64,000 bases of DNA from Floricoccus penangensis (GTDB lineage: Bacteria > Bacillota > Bacilli > Lactobacillales > Streptococcaceae), in contig NZ_MKIQ01000028.1 in the NCBI RefSeq assembly GCF_001832885.1, positions 1-64,000 on the forward strand. Direction: 5' to 3'. Positions 15,186 through 28,665 of this stretch are shown here, piece after piece. The notes beneath the pieces are model-generated. The model saw only the letters and a program-made list of their open reading frames with translations. It was not told the DNA's origin and did not search any database. The translations under genes were made by a program, and so were the position numbers. Within the stretch, counting starts at the first letter, position 1, and every line of letters starts with the position of its first letter.

Positions 15186-16007
15186 TCAAAGATAATAAAC
15201 TTCATATGTTCCAAATAATTTAACGGTTGTACCATTTGCTTCTATATCTGTGAATATTGACGAAAGGTCACCTCCATTATCAAGAAAGTCAAGTAGGAAG
15301 AAATACTCACCAAGTACTGTTTTAAGTGGTCTTGATTCAATCTTAGTCAAATCAAGTTTACGTTCAGCAAAAATTTTAAGTGCTTGATAAAGTGCTCCTG
15401 GTTGATTGTCGGCAAGGGTCAAAGCTATTGAAACCTTTTTTTCTTTGCTTGTCAAAGTTAGGTTTGGTACTTTTGTTCCCAAAACCCAAAAGCGCGTGTT
15501 GTTGTCTTCAATTTCTTGAATATCATTTGCGATAATATCAAGACCATAAGTTTCAGCCGATAAACTTGGCGCAATGGCAGCAATATTATCATCTGGGTTT
15601 TCAGCCACATATCTTGCGGCGTAGGCTGTACTTTCAGTTATTTCAAGGGCAGCATGTGGATAGTTTTCATCTAAAAACTTCTTGCTTTGCGCTAAAGCCT
15701 GCGGATGAGAGTAAACACGTTCAATTTCTTTATTCAAACCAGTAGCCATCAGTTGTTGCTTGATTGGAAGTACAAGCTCTGCCACAGCAGTAATATTCCC
15801 TTGATGAAAAAGATAGTCAACAGTCTGGTGCACACTACCCTCTATCGAATTTTCAACTGGTACCACAGCATAGTCGACAAGCCCCTTTTCGTAAGCTTTT
15901 ATCAGGTCAGTAATACTTTCCACAGGAACTAAATCAGCTTGAGGAAAGGCAGTCAGACTGGCTGTATAAGTAAATGACCCTATTGGTCCTAAAAATCCAA
16001 CTTTCAT
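15186..16007 (-). CDS. pheA: Prephenate dehydratase
   Basis: 273 aa, monofunctional. N-terminal dehydratase domain (GPIGSFTYTA, VPVENSIEGSVHQTVDYL, NDNTRFWVLG; the Thr-Arg-Phe catalytic motif is present) and a C-terminal ACT domain (GALYQALKIFAERKLDLTKIESRP, the ESRP phenylalanine-binding motif). It converts prephenate to phenylpyruvate for phenylalanine synthesis and is probably feedback-inhibited by Phe. Last gene of the operon; overlaps aroK by 4 nt. Confidence 0.96.
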   Translation of the reverse strand: MKVGFLGPIGSFTYTASLTAFPQADLVPVESITDLIKAYEKGLVDYAVVPVENSIEGSVHQTVDYLFHQGNITAVAELVLPIKQQLMATGLNKEIERVYSHPQALAQSKKFLDENYPHAALEITESTAYAARYVAENPDDNIAAIAPSLSAETYGLDIIANDIQEIEDNNTRFWVLGTKVPNLTLTSKEKKVSIALTLADNQPGALYQALKIFAERKLDLTKIESRPLKTVLGEYFFLLDFLDNGGDLSSIFTDIEANGTTVKLFGTYEVYYL

Positions 16008-16525
16008 TCTTCCTCCTCAATTCCTAAAGCCTGATAATATTCAACAATCTCATCAATTATCTTATCAACAGTTTTGTCCACATTTACTTCTGAATGTGCT
16101 AATTCAAGGTAAAGAGGAAGTCTTCTTTCAAATATTCTCTGTAAATCTTCCTTAGAATTGTTAATAAATAATGGTCTGATATTTTCCTTATCCCTTTCAA
16201 TTCTCTGATAGAGCTGATTAAAATCAGCTGATAGAAAAATATTTAAGGGATTATTTTTGAGTAATAATTTATTGTCAGGTGATTCGATAACCCCACCACC
16301 AGTAGAAATTACCGCTTGTCTATCAATGAGTTTAGCCAGAGTTTCTGTCTCAACCTGTCTAAATGCTTCTTGACCATATTTAGCAAAAAAATCTGATATG
16401 GGCATAGCAATAGCTGACTCAACTTCCTTATCTAAATCAATAAAAGGTAAGTCAAGATGAGCTGCAAGTCTTTTCCCCACAGTTGATTTTCCACTAGCCA
16501 TGAAGCCTAAAAGGATCACTGCCAT
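16004..16525 (-). CDS. aroK: Shikimate kinase
   Basis: 173 aa. P-loop GFMASGKSTVGKRLA, shikimate-binding Asp in FIDLDKEVE and GGG motif (STGGGVIE), lid region IRPLF. Phosphorylates shikimate at the 3-hydroxyl using ATP. The start codon directly follows the aroA stop. Length and motifs are normal. Confidence 0.96.
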   Translation of the reverse strand: MAVILLGFMASGKSTVGKRLAAHLDLPFIDLDKEVESAIAMPISDFFAKYGQEAFRQVETETLAKLIDRQAVISTGGGVIESPDNKLLLKNNPLNIFLSADFNQLYQRIERDKENIRPLFINNSKEDLQRIFERRLPLYLELAHSEVNVDKTVDKIIDEIVEYYQALGIEEEE

Positions 16526-18914
<2,389 letters not shown>

Positions 18915-18915
18915 A

Positions 18916-20082
18916 TTAGAATTCTTTCAAATCAGCCTTGTATTTATCAAAGGCTTCTTTTAATTCAACGAATGTATCACTTGGGAATTTATCTAAAATT
19001 TCGTTTGCAAGAACTGTTGCTACTACATTTTCCATAACAAGTGCTGCTGCTGGAACTGCCGTAGGGTCACTTCTTTCAACTTGAGCCTTGTACGCCTCAT
19101 GAGTTTCAATATCAACACTCATCAAAGGCTTGTAAAGAGTAGGAATTGGTTTCATGACACCACGAACAATGATATCTTCACCATTAGTCATACCACCTTC
19201 AAAACCACCTAGTTTATCAGTTGAACGTGAGTATCCATCTTCCTCTGACCAAGTAATTTCATCCATCACTTGACTTCCAGGACGACGACCTGTTTCAAAA
19301 CCTAAACCAAATTCAACACCTTTAAAGGCATTGATTGATACAACTGCTTGAGCGATTTTTCCATCAAGTTTGCGGTCCCAATGAACGTATGAACCAAGAC
19401 CTGCTGGAAGATTTTCAGCACGGACTTCAATTATACCGCCAATTGTGTCGCCATTCTCCTTGATTTCGTCAATGTAAGATTTGATTTCATCTTCAAAATT
19501 AGGATTTACAATCTTAACTTGAGACTTTTCAGTCTCAGAAATGATTTGACTTACGGTAAGTTTTTCAGGAATTTCAACTTCAATCCCACCAAAGTTTACG
19601 ATATGTCCTGCTAGATTCACTCCAAGTTCCGATAAAATTTTCTTAGCAACCGCTCCAATTGCAACTCGCATTGTAGTTTCACGAGCTGATGAACGTTCTA
19701 AGACATTACGAAGATCATCAAATTTATATTTCATTCCTCCTACAAGGTCTGCATGACCTGGACGAGGTTTAGTTACTCTTCTTCTCTCCTTGATTTTTTC
19801 ATCAACATCATAAGGAGCCATTATTTCATTCCAATTTTTGAAATCCTTATTTTCCACGACCATTGTAAGTGGGCTTCCAAGAGTTTTACCATGACGGATA
19901 CCACTAGTGAAACGAACGCGGTCACTTTCAATTTTCATACGTCCGCCACGGCCATATCCACCTTGGCGTTTTTTCAGCTCTTTATTTATATCTTCATCGG
20001 TCAGGTTAAGTCCTGCTGGAAGTCCTTCAATAATTGCTGTTAACTCTGGTCCATGGGATTCCCCAGCTGTAAAGTATCTCAT
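18916..20082 (-). CDS. aroC: Chorismate synthase
   Basis: 388 aa from ATG 20082 (GGAG 6 nt upstream, matching the family start [12 protein letters not shown]); an in-frame GTG four codons earlier is part of the ribosome site region. Signatures: [39 protein letters not shown]. Makes chorismate from EPSP with reduced FMN. About 105 nt of hairpin-rich sequence separates it from aroB upstream. Confidence 0.96.
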   Translation of the reverse strand: MRYFTAGESHGPELTAIIEGLPAGLNLTDEDINKELKKRQGGYGRGGRMKIESDRVRFTSGIRHGKTLGSPLTMVVENKDFKNWNEIMAPYDVDEKIKERRRVTKPRPGHADLVGGMKYKFDDLRNVLERSSARETTMRVAIGAVAKKILSELGVNLAGHIVNFGGIEVEIPEKLTVSQIISETEKSQVKIVNPNFEDEIKSYIDEIKENGDTIGGIIEVRAENLPAGLGSYVHWDRKLDGKIAQAVVSINAFKGVEFGLGFETGRRPGSQVMDEITWSEEDGYSRSTDKLGGFEGGMTNGEDIIVRGVMKPIPTLYKPLMSVDIETHEAYKAQVERSDPTAVPAAALVMENVVATVLANEILDKFPSDTFVELKEAFDKYKADLKEF

Positions 20083-20108
20083 ATAATTCTCCACTTCTTT
20101 GATTTCTC

Positions 20109-20170
20109 AGAAAAATTTTGTAATTTTCTGATTAATAAAAGTGTGAAAAGATTTAAAAAAACCTTTTCAC
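20109..20170 (-). other. Two hairpins between aroB and aroC
   Basis: Stem GTGAAAAG/CTTTTCAC (20143-20150 with 20163-20170) and an imperfect stem CAGAAAA...TTTTCTG (20109-20131). This is the longest gap in an otherwise overlapping operon. Neither hairpin is followed by a proper U run, so it could be a processing site or a weak attenuator. Confidence 0.5.
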
Positions 20171-20188
20171 TCTTGTCTAATTTATTGA

Positions 20189-21256
20189 CTATTTTTTCAA
20201 ATAATCTTTCATCTCAGTTAATTCAATTACATTAATTGATGCTTGTCCAATTTCTGGAACGATGATTGTTTTAATTTTACTACCGCGTGCCTTTTTGTCA
20301 AGGGTGAGGGCTTGATATAATACTTCTTCATCCCACTTTTCACGATCAATAGGAAGGTGGAACTTTTCAAGCATATCTGTAATTTCTTGTGTGATACCGG
20401 CAGGCATGAGACCTTTTTCTTCGGCGATCTTACTCATTTGAGACATACCAAGGGCTACGCCTTCACCGTGGGTCACGATTCCATAACCTGCAGTAGCTTC
20501 GATAGCATGTCCGATTGTATGTCCAAAATTGAGAATTAAGCGTTGACCATTATCAAACTCATCTTCAACTACAACCTTGCGCTTTACATTACAGGTAGCT
20601 AATATTACTTCTTCAGCATGATTTTCTAAAAGATCGTGCTCATCAGTCATCTTACCAAGTTCTTGCCACAAATCAGCGTCTGCAATCAATGCCGATTTAA
20701 CAATTTCAGCAATCCCTTCACGAATGCGACGATCATCTAGTGTATTAAGAACATCTGGATCAATAAGAACACCGTCAGGCTGAGCGAATGCACCAACAAG
20801 ATTTTTAGCCTTACTTGTGTTAACCCCTGTCTTTCCTCCAACTGAAGAATCAACTTGCGCTAACAATGTTGTAGGAACTTGTAAGAAATGAATTCCACGC
20901 ATATATGTACTAGCTACAAAACCTGCTAAATCTCCGACAACTCCACCACCAAGGGCAATAATTCCATCTGAACGGGTCATTCCACGGTTAGCAAGGAAAT
21001 CATATACTTTACTTACTGTTGTAAGATTTTTACTTTGTTCACCTTCAAGAAAGCGGAAGACATCAACTTCAAAACCTGCCTCAATCAACTGATTTTTTGC
21101 ACTTTCAGCATATAATTCAGCAACTCTATTATCAGTAATAATAACGATTTGTTGGGGTTTCCATAAACTCTTGACCCATTCACCCAAATGATTAAAAGAA
21201 CCACGTTCGATTACAATTTCATATGGATGTGTTTTTAAATCAACTTCTAGTTTCAT
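20189..21256 (-). CDS. aroB: 3-dehydroquinate synthase
   Basis: 355 aa. NAD-binding [20 protein letters not shown], metal-binding and substrate motifs ([12 protein letters not shown]-like region, [22 protein letters not shown]). Cyclises DAHP to 3-dehydroquinate. AAAGGAAG precedes ATG; overlaps aroE by 17 nt. Normal length. Confidence 0.96.
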   Translation of the reverse strand: MKLEVDLKTHPYEIVIERGSFNHLGEWVKSLWKPQQIVIITDNRVAELYAESAKNQLIEAGFEVDVFRFLEGEQSKNLTTVSKVYDFLANRGMTRSDGIIALGGGVVGDLAGFVASTYMRGIHFLQVPTTLLAQVDSSVGGKTGVNTSKAKNLVGAFAQPDGVLIDPDVLNTLDDRRIREGIAEIVKSALIADADLWQELGKMTDEHDLLENHAEEVILATCNVKRKVVVEDEFDNGQRLILNFGHTIGHAIEATAGYGIVTHGEGVALGMSQMSKIAEEKGLMPAGITQEITDMLEKFHLPIDREKWDEEVLYQALTLDKKARGSKIKTIIVPEIGQASINVIELTEMKDYLKK

Positions 21257-22112
21257 AAATCTTCCTTTCTAAAGCCTCTTTTATTGTTTGTGCAGGCATT
21301 TTTTTCTCAGTCCAAAGTTCAAAGCTTTCAGCAGCTTGATAGACTAGCATACCTAAACCATTTATTGTTCTTACATTTTGAGACTTTGCCCATTTTAAAA
21401 ATTCAGTTTCTGCTGGTTGATAAATTATATCAGCAACAACAATACCTCCTGAGAGTCTCAAATTAGCATCAACGGGCATTGATTTATCCTTCATACCTAT
21501 GCTTGTAGCATTTATAAGAAGATTTGATTCATTTACTGAATCTTGTATTTTTTCTTCATCAGCTAAGTCTTGTAAAATAATTTCTACTCCACTAGCTTTT
21601 GATATCTTATTTAATTTTTCTTGTAGAATAGGGTAATTCGCCGACTTACGATTAAAGACAAAAACTTTATTAGCTTTTTGTACACATGCCTCAGCAATTA
21701 TCGCAAGTGCAGCTCCACCACCACCAAGAATGGAAATAGTTTGATCTTCTACCTGATAATTTTCTAAACTGTTAAAAAATCCACTTCCATCTGTTGAATG
21801 TCCAAGCAAACTGCCATCTTCTTTAAGAGCAATAGTATTTATGGCTCCAATTAGCTCCGCAACGGGAGTCAATTCATCAACATATTTTACTGCTTCTTTT
21901 TTAAAAGGCATGGATAGGTTAATCCCATACATGTCCATTGTTTTTATATTTTCAATTATTTGAGCAAGATTATTATTTTCGATTTCAAAGGCCAAATAAA
22001 CACCATTCACCTCTGTCATTTCAAAAGCCATATTATGAATAAAGGGTGAATTACTATGCTTTATAGGATTAGCAACTACTGCTGCCAATCTTGTATAACC
22101 ATTAATATTCAT
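21240..22112 (-). CDS. aroE: Shikimate dehydrogenase
   Basis: 290 aa. Substrate-binding [13 protein letters not shown], catalytic Lys in [17 protein letters not shown] (family usually N-V-T-x-P-x-K), INTI, TDGSGFF, and nucleotide-binding [15 protein letters not shown]. Reduces 3-dehydroshikimate with NADPH. It lies 9 nt downstream of aroD and overlaps aroB. Confidence 0.94.
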   Translation of the reverse strand: MNINGYTRLAAVVANPIKHSNSPFIHNMAFEMTEVNGVYLAFEIENNNLAQIIENIKTMDMYGINLSMPFKKEAVKYVDELTPVAELIGAINTIALKEDGSLLGHSTDGSGFFNSLENYQVEDQTISILGGGGAALAIIAEACVQKANKVFVFNRKSANYPILQEKLNKISKASGVEIILQDLADEEKIQDSVNESNLLINATSIGMKDKSMPVDANLRLSGGIVVADIIYQPAETEFLKWAKSQNVRTINGLGMLVYQAAESFELWTEKKMPAQTIKEALERKIYETRS

Positions 22113-22121
22113 ATTTGCCTT

Positions 22122-22802
22122 CTAACTATCTAGTTGGTCTAAAATTCTTCTTAATTCAGGAAGTGGTAATTGACCAGGAGCTGTTTCACGACCGAGTGAA
22201 GCAAATGTCCAAGCACTTTTAGTCCAGCGACCTGCAATTCTTGAGAGTTTCCCTAAACTTCCCATAGCCATTGTAGCAATCCTAGCATGAGGGAAACGGT
22301 CAGTTATATCATTTGTAAGATACATAAGCTCTAAGACATTACGTTCTGAACGAGGCATACCAGAAAACTTAACTAGATAAACATTTTGTTCAATCATTTC
22401 CTTTAACTTTGTTGACAAATCCAATGGAATTTCTGAAAAATTATGATGACTTAAAACAATTTTATCCTTAAAATCTTTTAAGGCTTCTAAAGCATGCGGA
22501 TATGAAAAGTATTCGATATCTAAAAAAGTAGGCGAATAAACTGTGATTCCTTTAAGAACATCTATATATTCTTCATCACTAACTTCCATTTCCCCACCTT
22601 CACGTTTTGTCCTCAAGGTAAAAAGTAAATTTAATCCAGTAAATTTTTCAAAAACAACTGGAGCTACTTCAAAAATTTCTGCCGCATTACTTAAGTAGTC
22701 TGCACGCCATTCAATAACATCAGCTCCTTCAAGTGCCTGCAATTGGATGCTTCTAACATCGTCTGCGGACTTGGGATTTATGGATACTACAATCTCCGTC
22801 AT
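22122..22802 (-). CDS. aroD: 3-dehydroquinate dehydratase, type I
   Basis: 226 aa. Type I (Schiff-base) enzyme: EWRADYL, VLSHHNFSEIP with the catalytic His, and YLVKFSGMP with the Lys that forms the imine. Dehydrates 3-dehydroquinate to 3-dehydroshikimate. Overlaps the upstream methyltransferase by 4 nt, which ties that gene to the operon. Confidence 0.95.
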   Translation of the reverse strand: MTEIVVSINPKSADDVRSIQLQALEGADVIEWRADYLSNAAEIFEVAPVVFEKFTGLNLLFTLRTKREGGEMEVSDEEYIDVLKGITVYSPTFLDIEYFSYPHALEALKDFKDKIVLSHHNFSEIPLDLSTKLKEMIEQNVYLVKFSGMPRSERNVLELMYLTNDITDRFPHARIATMAMGSLGKLSRIAGRWTKSAWTFASLGRETAPGQLPLPELRRILDQLDS

Positions 22803-23956
22803 TTTAATACCTCAATTATATATACTTTCAAATAATTACTTTGCCTATCATGGATATTTACCGCAAAATCAGCAGGTAGAGAAAACTTTTCTTTTATCTT
22901 ATACTTCTTAGGTCCAAATCCTTTTTTAATTTGTTCTTCAAATTTAGCAGGACTTAGGTTTTGTGCATTTGTACTAGCAATTATCGTTCCATTTTCACTT
23001 AAAATACTTAAGGAATCCGATATCAATTTATGATAATCTTTGGCTACAGAAAAGGTTTGCTTTTTGTTCCGAGCAAAGCTTGGTGGGTCCAAAATTATAA
23101 GGTCAAATTTCAGGTCATGTCTATCTGCATATTTAAAGTATTCAAAGATATCCATGACAACAAATTTATTGGCTTCAAGGTCAAATCCATTGGCATCAAA
23201 ATTATCTGTTGATAACTCACGACTTCTTTTTGCAAGGTCAACACTAACTGTTGACATTGAACCTCCTGCTGCGGCCGCAACTGAAAAAGCTGCTGTATAT
23301 GAAAAAGTATTTAAAACATTTTTCCCGAGGGCTAATCCATCAATTAAAGAATCACGAACTTCATGTTGATCTAAAAAGATACCAGTCATAAGCCCATCGT
23401 TTAAGAAGACTGAGTAATTAATACCATTTTCAAGAATCGTAAATTTTTCCTCTTTTTTTTCTCCAAATAAATGAGCTGACTCATAATCAGATGGTTTGAA
23501 ACGTATCTTTTCATAAGCCCCTAAAATTTCAGGATAAGCAGTCTGAAATGCTTCAACTATAATTTCTTTTTGGCTTAGAATAAAAGGGTTGTACCAAGAA
23601 AACAGAGCATATTCATTATATAAGTCAACCGTCAGTCCACCAAATCCATCTCCATCTTGGTTAAAGACACGAAATGCATTAGTAAGAGGACTTTTGAAAT
23701 ATGAACTTCTTTTTTCCTTTGCAAGCGAGAACAGATTAACCCAAAAATTTTGATTAATCTCTCTGTCTTCTCGATTTACAATCCAACCAATACCTTTATT
23801 TTGGGGTGAAAAATAGGAAATAGCTACAAAATCTCCATTACAAGCAAGTCTAGCATAGCCATCCTCAGGTATAGTATTGATATCTTTTTCATCAATTAAA
23901 TCCACTCCAGATTTAATTTTTTGATGAAATTTTTGTGTTATTTGTAAATTTATCAT
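22799..23956 (-). CDS. Class I SAM-dependent rRNA methyltransferase, RlmI/YwbD-like
   Basis: 385 aa. A short N-terminal PUA-like part, an EEHD-type middle domain (FRVFNQDGDGFGGLTVDLYNEYALFSWY) and a Rossmann methyltransferase domain (GKNVLNTFSYTAAFSVAAAAGGS...VDLAKRS; DLIILDPPSFARNKK with the DPPSF catalytic motif). Family members methylate cytosine C5 in 23S rRNA. It leads the aromatic amino-acid operon, sharing 4 nt with aroD, a common arrangement in streptococci. AAGGAG lies 11 nt before ATG. Confidence 0.88.
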   Translation of the reverse strand: MINLQITQKFHQKIKSGVDLIDEKDINTIPEDGYARLACNGDFVAISYFSPQNKGIGWIVNREDREINQNFWVNLFSLAKEKRSSYFKSPLTNAFRVFNQDGDGFGGLTVDLYNEYALFSWYNPFILSQKEIIVEAFQTAYPEILGAYEKIRFKPSDYESAHLFGEKKEEKFTILENGINYSVFLNDGLMTGIFLDQHEVRDSLIDGLALGKNVLNTFSYTAAFSVAAAAGGSMSTVSVDLAKRSRELSTDNFDANGFDLEANKFVVMDIFEYFKYADRHDLKFDLIILDPPSFARNKKQTFSVAKDYHKLISDSLSILSENGTIIASTNAQNLSPAKFEEQIKKGFGPKKYKIKEKFSLPADFAVNIHDRQSNYLKVYIIEVLK

Positions 23957-24272
23957 ATGAGGTTTTACTCCTTAACTCCTAGCTCAATATCATATATTTA
24001 TATTCATCAAGTTAGTCACCACTAATTATAACATAAAACAAATAGCTACTATGTATTTTTTGAATATTTAGTGATTAATAATCATTACAAATGTATATTT
24101 ACTTAAGTTACGTTTAAGATTTATTTATGAAATTTTTTATACTATGTTTAAGAAATCCTATCAACCAGTTTTTTGCTTTTTATAACCTAAAATAGTAAAA
24201 TAAGATAATCGCCTATTATGGGGCAATTTATCATGTTGATAGCAATATTTATATAGAATTTAGGTGTTTATT
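23957..24272. other. Divergent intergenic region between the methyltransferase gene and ltaS
   Basis: 316 bp, very AT-rich, no gene seen. It contains TATAAT on the minus strand about 75 nt before the methyltransferase start, and an inverted repeat CTTAA-N7-TTAAG at 24102-24118. No convincing sigma-70 promoter for ltaS was found by eye. Confidence 0.5.
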
Positions 24273-26438
24273 TTGATAAAAAAAATTAAAAATATAGTAA
24301 GCACACGACTTGGTTTTGTCATACTATTATTGATACTAGTATGGGCAAAAACAATGTTTGCTTATTTTGTCGACTTTGATCTTGACATAGAAAATATATA
24401 CCAAACTTTACTGGCAATCTTCAATCCAATTCCTACAGCACTCCTGCTTTTGGGACTTCCACTTTATTTCAAGAATAAAAAAGTGTTTTATACTTTGGAA
24501 TGGATAATTTTTATTGCCCTATCGCTTTGGGTCTTTGCGAATTCAGTTTACTTCCGTGAATTTTCCGATTTCATGACTCTTAATACGATCAAAGGGTCAA
24601 GTAAGGTATCTGCAGGGCTTGGAGAAGCAGCTATAAACTTATTTAAACCCTGGGATTTAATTTATATAATTGATATTCCTATTCTTGCATTTTTATTTAA
24701 GAAAAAAGTAATTACCATGGACCCACGTCCTTTCAGAAAAAAAGCAAGTTTTGCAATTACTAGTTTATCTGTACTGCTCTTCTCAATTAACCTGTTCCTA
24801 GCTGAAGTTGATAGACCAGAATTATTAACTCGTGGATTTTCAAATACTTATATAGTTAGATATTTAGGTTTACAACCATTTATTGTTAACGATTCTATTA
24901 ATACGTATAAAATAAATCAAGTTAGAAATGTTGCGACTCCTGAAGATTTGAGTACTGTTGAAAATTATGTCCAAAAACATTATGCTGAACCTGATCCTAA
25001 ATATTATGGAATAGCTAAAGGTAGAAATGTAATTTATATACATTTAGAAAGCTTCCAACAATTCTTGATTGACTATAAATTAAAAGATGAAAAAGGTGTT
25101 GATCACGAAGTTACACCTTTCCTAAATTCTCTTTTCCACAGCAAAGAAACATTTGCCTTTGATAATTTTTTCCACCAAGTAAAGGCAGGTAAAACATCAG
25201 ATGCTGAAACATTAATGGAAAATTCATTCTTTGGTTTAACTCAAGGTTCACTATTTGTTCAAAATGGAGGTAAAAACACTTTTAAAGCTGCACCTTCAAT
25301 ATTAGATCAAAAAGGTGGTTATACAAGTGCAGTATTCCATGGAAATGCAGGAACATTTTGGAATCGTAATGAAACATATAAACACCTAGGTTATGATTAC
25401 TTCTTTGACCAATCATATTATGATGTTAATAAGGATAATTCGTTCCAATACGGATTACATGATAAGTATTTCTTTAATCAGTCAATTGAGTATCTAGAAC
25501 ATATCCAACAACCTTTCTACGCTAAATTCATAACTGTAAGTAACCACTATCCATATACTCAATTTAAGAATGATGATGAAGGTTTCCCAATTGCTAAAAC
25601 AGATGATGATACAATAAATGGATACTTTGCTACTGCAAACTATCTTGATCAAGCAGTTAAGGAATTCTTTGACTACTTGAAAGCAACTGGTGTTTATCAG
25701 AATTCAATGATTGTTCTATATGGTGATCACTATGGTATTTCAAATTCTAGAAATCCTGATTTAGCTCCATTACTTGGTAAACAAAAAGAAACATGGAGCT
25801 CTTACGATAATGCAATGCTTCAAAGAGTACCTTATATGATTGTTTTACCTGGACAAGACAAGGGATACGTAAACCACACATTTGGAGGTGAAGTTGATAA
25901 TCTACCAACAATGTTACACCTACTTGGTATCGATTCAAGTAAATTCCTTCAACTTGGGCAAGATATGCTTAGTCCAAAACATGATAATCTAGTTGCCTTT
26001 AGAAATAATGGTAATTATGTCGCAAAAGACTATACCGTATACAATGATCGTATTTATAGGACCGATACTGGAGAAGAAATTACTAATCCAACTCCTGAAA
26101 CAAAAGCTTTAGTCGATTCTTACAACGAAAAAACTGAGGAACAGTTAAATATTAGCGACAAATTAACCCGTGGAGATTTATTAAGGTTTTATGATAAAGA
26201 TGGCCTTAAGCCTGTTGATCCTGATAGTTATACTTATAACCACGGCTATAAAAAAGCAACTCAAATTGAAAAGGAACTTGGTGATAAATCAACTAGTATT
26301 TACAGTAAAAATAATAATACATCGACCGTTGATAAATTTAAAAACTTCAGCTACAAAGATCTTCATCCCGAACTAAAGAAAGATGAAGAGAATAGTTCAG
26401 GCAGCTCCTCATCGAGTTCTAGCGAACAGCCAAAATAA
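24273..26438 (+). CDS. ltaS: Lipoteichoic acid synthase (LtaS-type sulfatase-fold enzyme)
   Basis: 721 aa from TTG 24273, chosen because TAGGTG lies 6 nt upstream and the N-terminus then reads (M)IKKIKNIVSTRLGFVILLL as in the family; GTG 24264 is possible. Five membrane helices (to about residue 200), then an extracellular alkaline-phosphatase-like domain. Catalytic Thr lies in KAGKTSDAETLMENSFFG; metal-binding His/Asp occur in LYGDHYGIS and SNHYPY. Polymerises glycerol phosphate from phosphatidylglycerol. The C-terminus ends in a Ser-rich tail. Confidence 0.94.
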   Translation: MIKKIKNIVSTRLGFVILLLILVWAKTMFAYFVDFDLDIENIYQTLLAIFNPIPTALLLLGLPLYFKNKKVFYTLEWIIFIALSLWVFANSVYFREFSDFMTLNTIKGSSKVSAGLGEAAINLFKPWDLIYIIDIPILAFLFKKKVITMDPRPFRKKASFAITSLSVLLFSINLFLAEVDRPELLTRGFSNTYIVRYLGLQPFIVNDSINTYKINQVRNVATPEDLSTVENYVQKHYAEPDPKYYGIAKGRNVIYIHLESFQQFLIDYKLKDEKGVDHEVTPFLNSLFHSKETFAFDNFFHQVKAGKTSDAETLMENSFFGLTQGSLFVQNGGKNTFKAAPSILDQKGGYTSAVFHGNAGTFWNRNETYKHLGYDYFFDQSYYDVNKDNSFQYGLHDKYFFNQSIEYLEHIQQPFYAKFITVSNHYPYTQFKNDDEGFPIAKTDDDTINGYFATANYLDQAVKEFFDYLKATGVYQNSMIVLYGDHYGISNSRNPDLAPLLGKQKETWSSYDNAMLQRVPYMIVLPGQDKGYVNHTFGGEVDNLPTMLHLLGIDSSKFLQLGQDMLSPKHDNLVAFRNNGNYVAKDYTVYNDRIYRTDTGEEITNPTPETKALVDSYNEKTEEQLNISDKLTRGDLLRFYDKDGLKPVDPDSYTYNHGYKKATQIEKELGDKSTSIYSKNNNTSTVDKFKNFSYKDLHPELKKDEENSSGSSSSSSSEQPK

Positions 26439-26460
26439 AAAAGTCCGAATGGACTTTTTT
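26437..26460. terminator. Terminator of ltaS
   Basis: AAAAAAGTCC-GAAT-GGACTTTTTT directly at the ltaS stop codon. Confidence 0.92.
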
Positions 26461-26495
26461 ATTTTTTTAAAATTATAAATATACACTTAGAATAT

Positions 26496-26520
26496 AAAAA
26501 AACAGCTCTTATGAGCTGTT
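26496..26520 (-). terminator. Terminator of gyrB
   Basis: Minus strand AACAGCTC-ATAA-GAGCTGTT followed by a T run. Between it and the gyrB stop, AGTAATAT (26523-26530) and ATATTACT (26590-26597) could close a larger stem. Confidence 0.9.
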
Positions 26521-26601
26521 AAAGTAATATGTAGCACTCCACTGGATGAAAGCTGAACTGCAGATTTTTAATAAATTATATTTGAAAAAATATTACTATG
26601 A

Positions 26602-28551
26602 TTAAATATCAATTGTACTGTACTGAGCATTTGCTTCGATGAAGTCTCGACGAGGCTCCACACGATCTCCCATTAGCATATCAAATACCATGTCTGCTTC
26701 AGCAGCATCATCAACAGTTACACGTGCCATTATACGATGTTCTGGATCCATTGTTGTATCCCAAAGTTGATGGTCATCCATTTCTCCAAGACCTTTGTAT
26801 CGTTGGACAATAGGTTTAGAACGTCCATTTGACATTTCTTGAACCACGCGTTGCAACTCTTCTTCTTGATTAGCACCTGGAAGGATATACACAATTTCTT
26901 TACCGAGTTTCACACCATAAATTGGAGGCTGTGCAATATACACATAGCCTGCCTCAACAATTGGTCTCATATATCTATAGAAGAGAGTTAATAACAAAGT
27001 TCTAATATGAGCACCATCAACATCGGCATCAGTCATAATTACCAGTTTATGGTAGCGTGCTTTTGAAACATCAAAGTCTGCACCAAATCCTGTACCCATA
27101 GCAGTAAATAAAGAACGGATTTCTTCATTGGCAAGAATTTTATCCATACTTGCTTTTTCAACGTTTAATATTTTACCACGAATTGGTAAAATAGCTTGAA
27201 ACTCACGATTTCTACCTGATTTAGCTGAACCTCCGGCTGAATCTCCTTCGACTATGAACAACTCAGTTTCCAAAGGATTATTAGATGAACAATCAGCTAG
27301 TTTTCCAGGAAGATTAGAGATTTCAAGACCTGATTTTTTCCTGGTAACTTCACGAGCTCTTTTTGCCGCAATACGAGCCTTACTAGCTAATATTCCTTTG
27401 TCAACAATTTTACGAGCTACAGGAGGATTCTCCATTAGGAATCTTTCGAAAGCATCACTAAATAATCGATTTACAATACGTGAAACTTCACTGTTTCCAA
27501 GCTTAGTTTTAGTTTGTCCCTCAAACTGTGGATTAGGGTGCTTAATAGAAATAACAGCAGTCAATCCTTCACGGATGTCATCACCAGTTAAATTTTCTTC
27601 GTTCTCTTTGATGATTTTGTTTTTACGTGCATAATCATTAACAACACGAGTTAGAGCTGTTCTGAACCCTTGTTCATGAGTACCACCCTCATGAGTATTA
27701 ATATTATTAGCAAAACTTAAAACTGTTGAATGGTAATCAGCAGTGTATTGCATAGCGACTTCTACGTTAATATCTTCCATCTCACCTTCGGTAAAGATTG
27801 GTGTATCAAAAAGAGTTGTCTTATTTTCATTGATAAAAGATACATAAGACTGGATACCACCTTCATAGTGATATGTTAATGTCTTATCCTCTTTACCACG
27901 TTTATCTGTGATTGAAATTCTCAAGCCACGATTCAAGAAAGCTAGCTCTCTGACGCGTGTAGCAAGTTTTTCAAATTCAAAGTTAGTAGTCTCAGTAAAA
28001 ATCTCTGGATCTGGTGTAAAATGCACCTTTGTACCATGAAGTTCAGTATCACCAATGATTTTTAAATCATCAATAACAAGACCACGTTTGTACTCTTGGA
28101 AATACATTTTTTCATTTTTATAAACAGTAACATCTAATTGAGTTGATAAAGCATTAACTACTGATGAACCTACACCGTGAAGTCCTCCAGATACTTTATA
28201 TCCGCCACCGCCAAATTTTCCTCCAGCATGAAGGATTGTAAATACAGTCTCAACGGCTGGTCGTCCTGTTTTCTCTTGAATATCAACTGGTATACCACGA
28301 CCATCATCAACAACAGTAATTGAATTATCTTCTTCAATTGTAACTTCAATATGCGTTGCAAAACCAGCTAATGCCTCGTCAATCGAGTTATCAACGATCT
28401 CCCATACTAAATGGTGTAATCCTTCCTTACTTGTTGAGCCAATATACATCCCAGGACGCATTCTTACAGCTTCAAGACCCTCTAAAACTTGAATTTGACT
28501 CGCGTCATATTCGTTAGCTTCTTCATTAAATGTTTTTATATCTTCAGCCAA
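26602..28551 (-). CDS. gyrB: DNA gyrase subunit B
   Basis: 649 aa. GHKL ATPase domain ([40 protein letters not shown]), transducer, TOPRIM ([32 protein letters not shown]) and C-terminal QRYKGLGEM. Introduces negative supercoils with GyrA. The start is TTG, preceded by AGGAG at 9 nt; no alternative ATG lies nearby. An extended -10 (TGG-TATAAT) lies at 28586-28594. Confidence 0.97.
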   Translation of the reverse strand: MAEDIKTFNEEANEYDASQIQVLEGLEAVRMRPGMYIGSTSKEGLHHLVWEIVDNSIDEALAGFATHIEVTIEEDNSITVVDDGRGIPVDIQEKTGRPAVETVFTILHAGGKFGGGGYKVSGGLHGVGSSVVNALSTQLDVTVYKNEKMYFQEYKRGLVIDDLKIIGDTELHGTKVHFTPDPEIFTETTNFEFEKLATRVRELAFLNRGLRISITDKRGKEDKTLTYHYEGGIQSYVSFINENKTTLFDTPIFTEGEMEDINVEVAMQYTADYHSTVLSFANNINTHEGGTHEQGFRTALTRVVNDYARKNKIIKENEENLTGDDIREGLTAVISIKHPNPQFEGQTKTKLGNSEVSRIVNRLFSDAFERFLMENPPVARKIVDKGILASKARIAAKRAREVTRKKSGLEISNLPGKLADCSSNNPLETELFIVEGDSAGGSAKSGRNREFQAILPIRGKILNVEKASMDKILANEEIRSLFTAMGTGFGADFDVSKARYHKLVIMTDADVDGAHIRTLLLTLFYRYMRPIVEAGYVYIAQPPIYGVKLGKEIVYILPGANQEEELQRVVQEMSNGRSKPIVQRYKGLGEMDDHQLWDTTMDPEHRIMARVTVDDAAEADMVFDMLMGDRVEPRRDFIEANAQYSTIDI

Positions 28552-28585
28552 TCTATCTTACTCCTGTCATATTTGCATTAGCCTT

Positions 28586-28594
28586 ATTATACCA
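28586..28594 (-). promoter_or_regulatory. Extended -10 promoter of gyrB
   Basis: Minus strand TGG-TATAAT about 35 nt before the TTG start; the -35 is poor. Confidence 0.6.
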
Positions 28595-28634
28595 TATTTT
28601 TGTCGAAAAATCTTTACTTTTCACAGAGTGGTAT

Positions 28635-28665
28635 AAAAAAGAAACCCTTATAAATCAAGGATTTC
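28635..28665 (-). terminator. Terminator overlapping the 3' end of the HAD gene
   Basis: Minus strand GAAATCCTT (28657-28665) pairs with AAGGGTTTC (28641-28649), followed by TTTTTT. The left arm encodes the last residues of the HAD protein. Confidence 0.8.

Noticed and set aside
24102-24118. CTTAA-N7-TTAAG upstream of ltaS considered as a LiaR box
   Set aside because: Half-sites and spacing differ from the liaFSR palindrome, and no promoter sits at a fitting distance.
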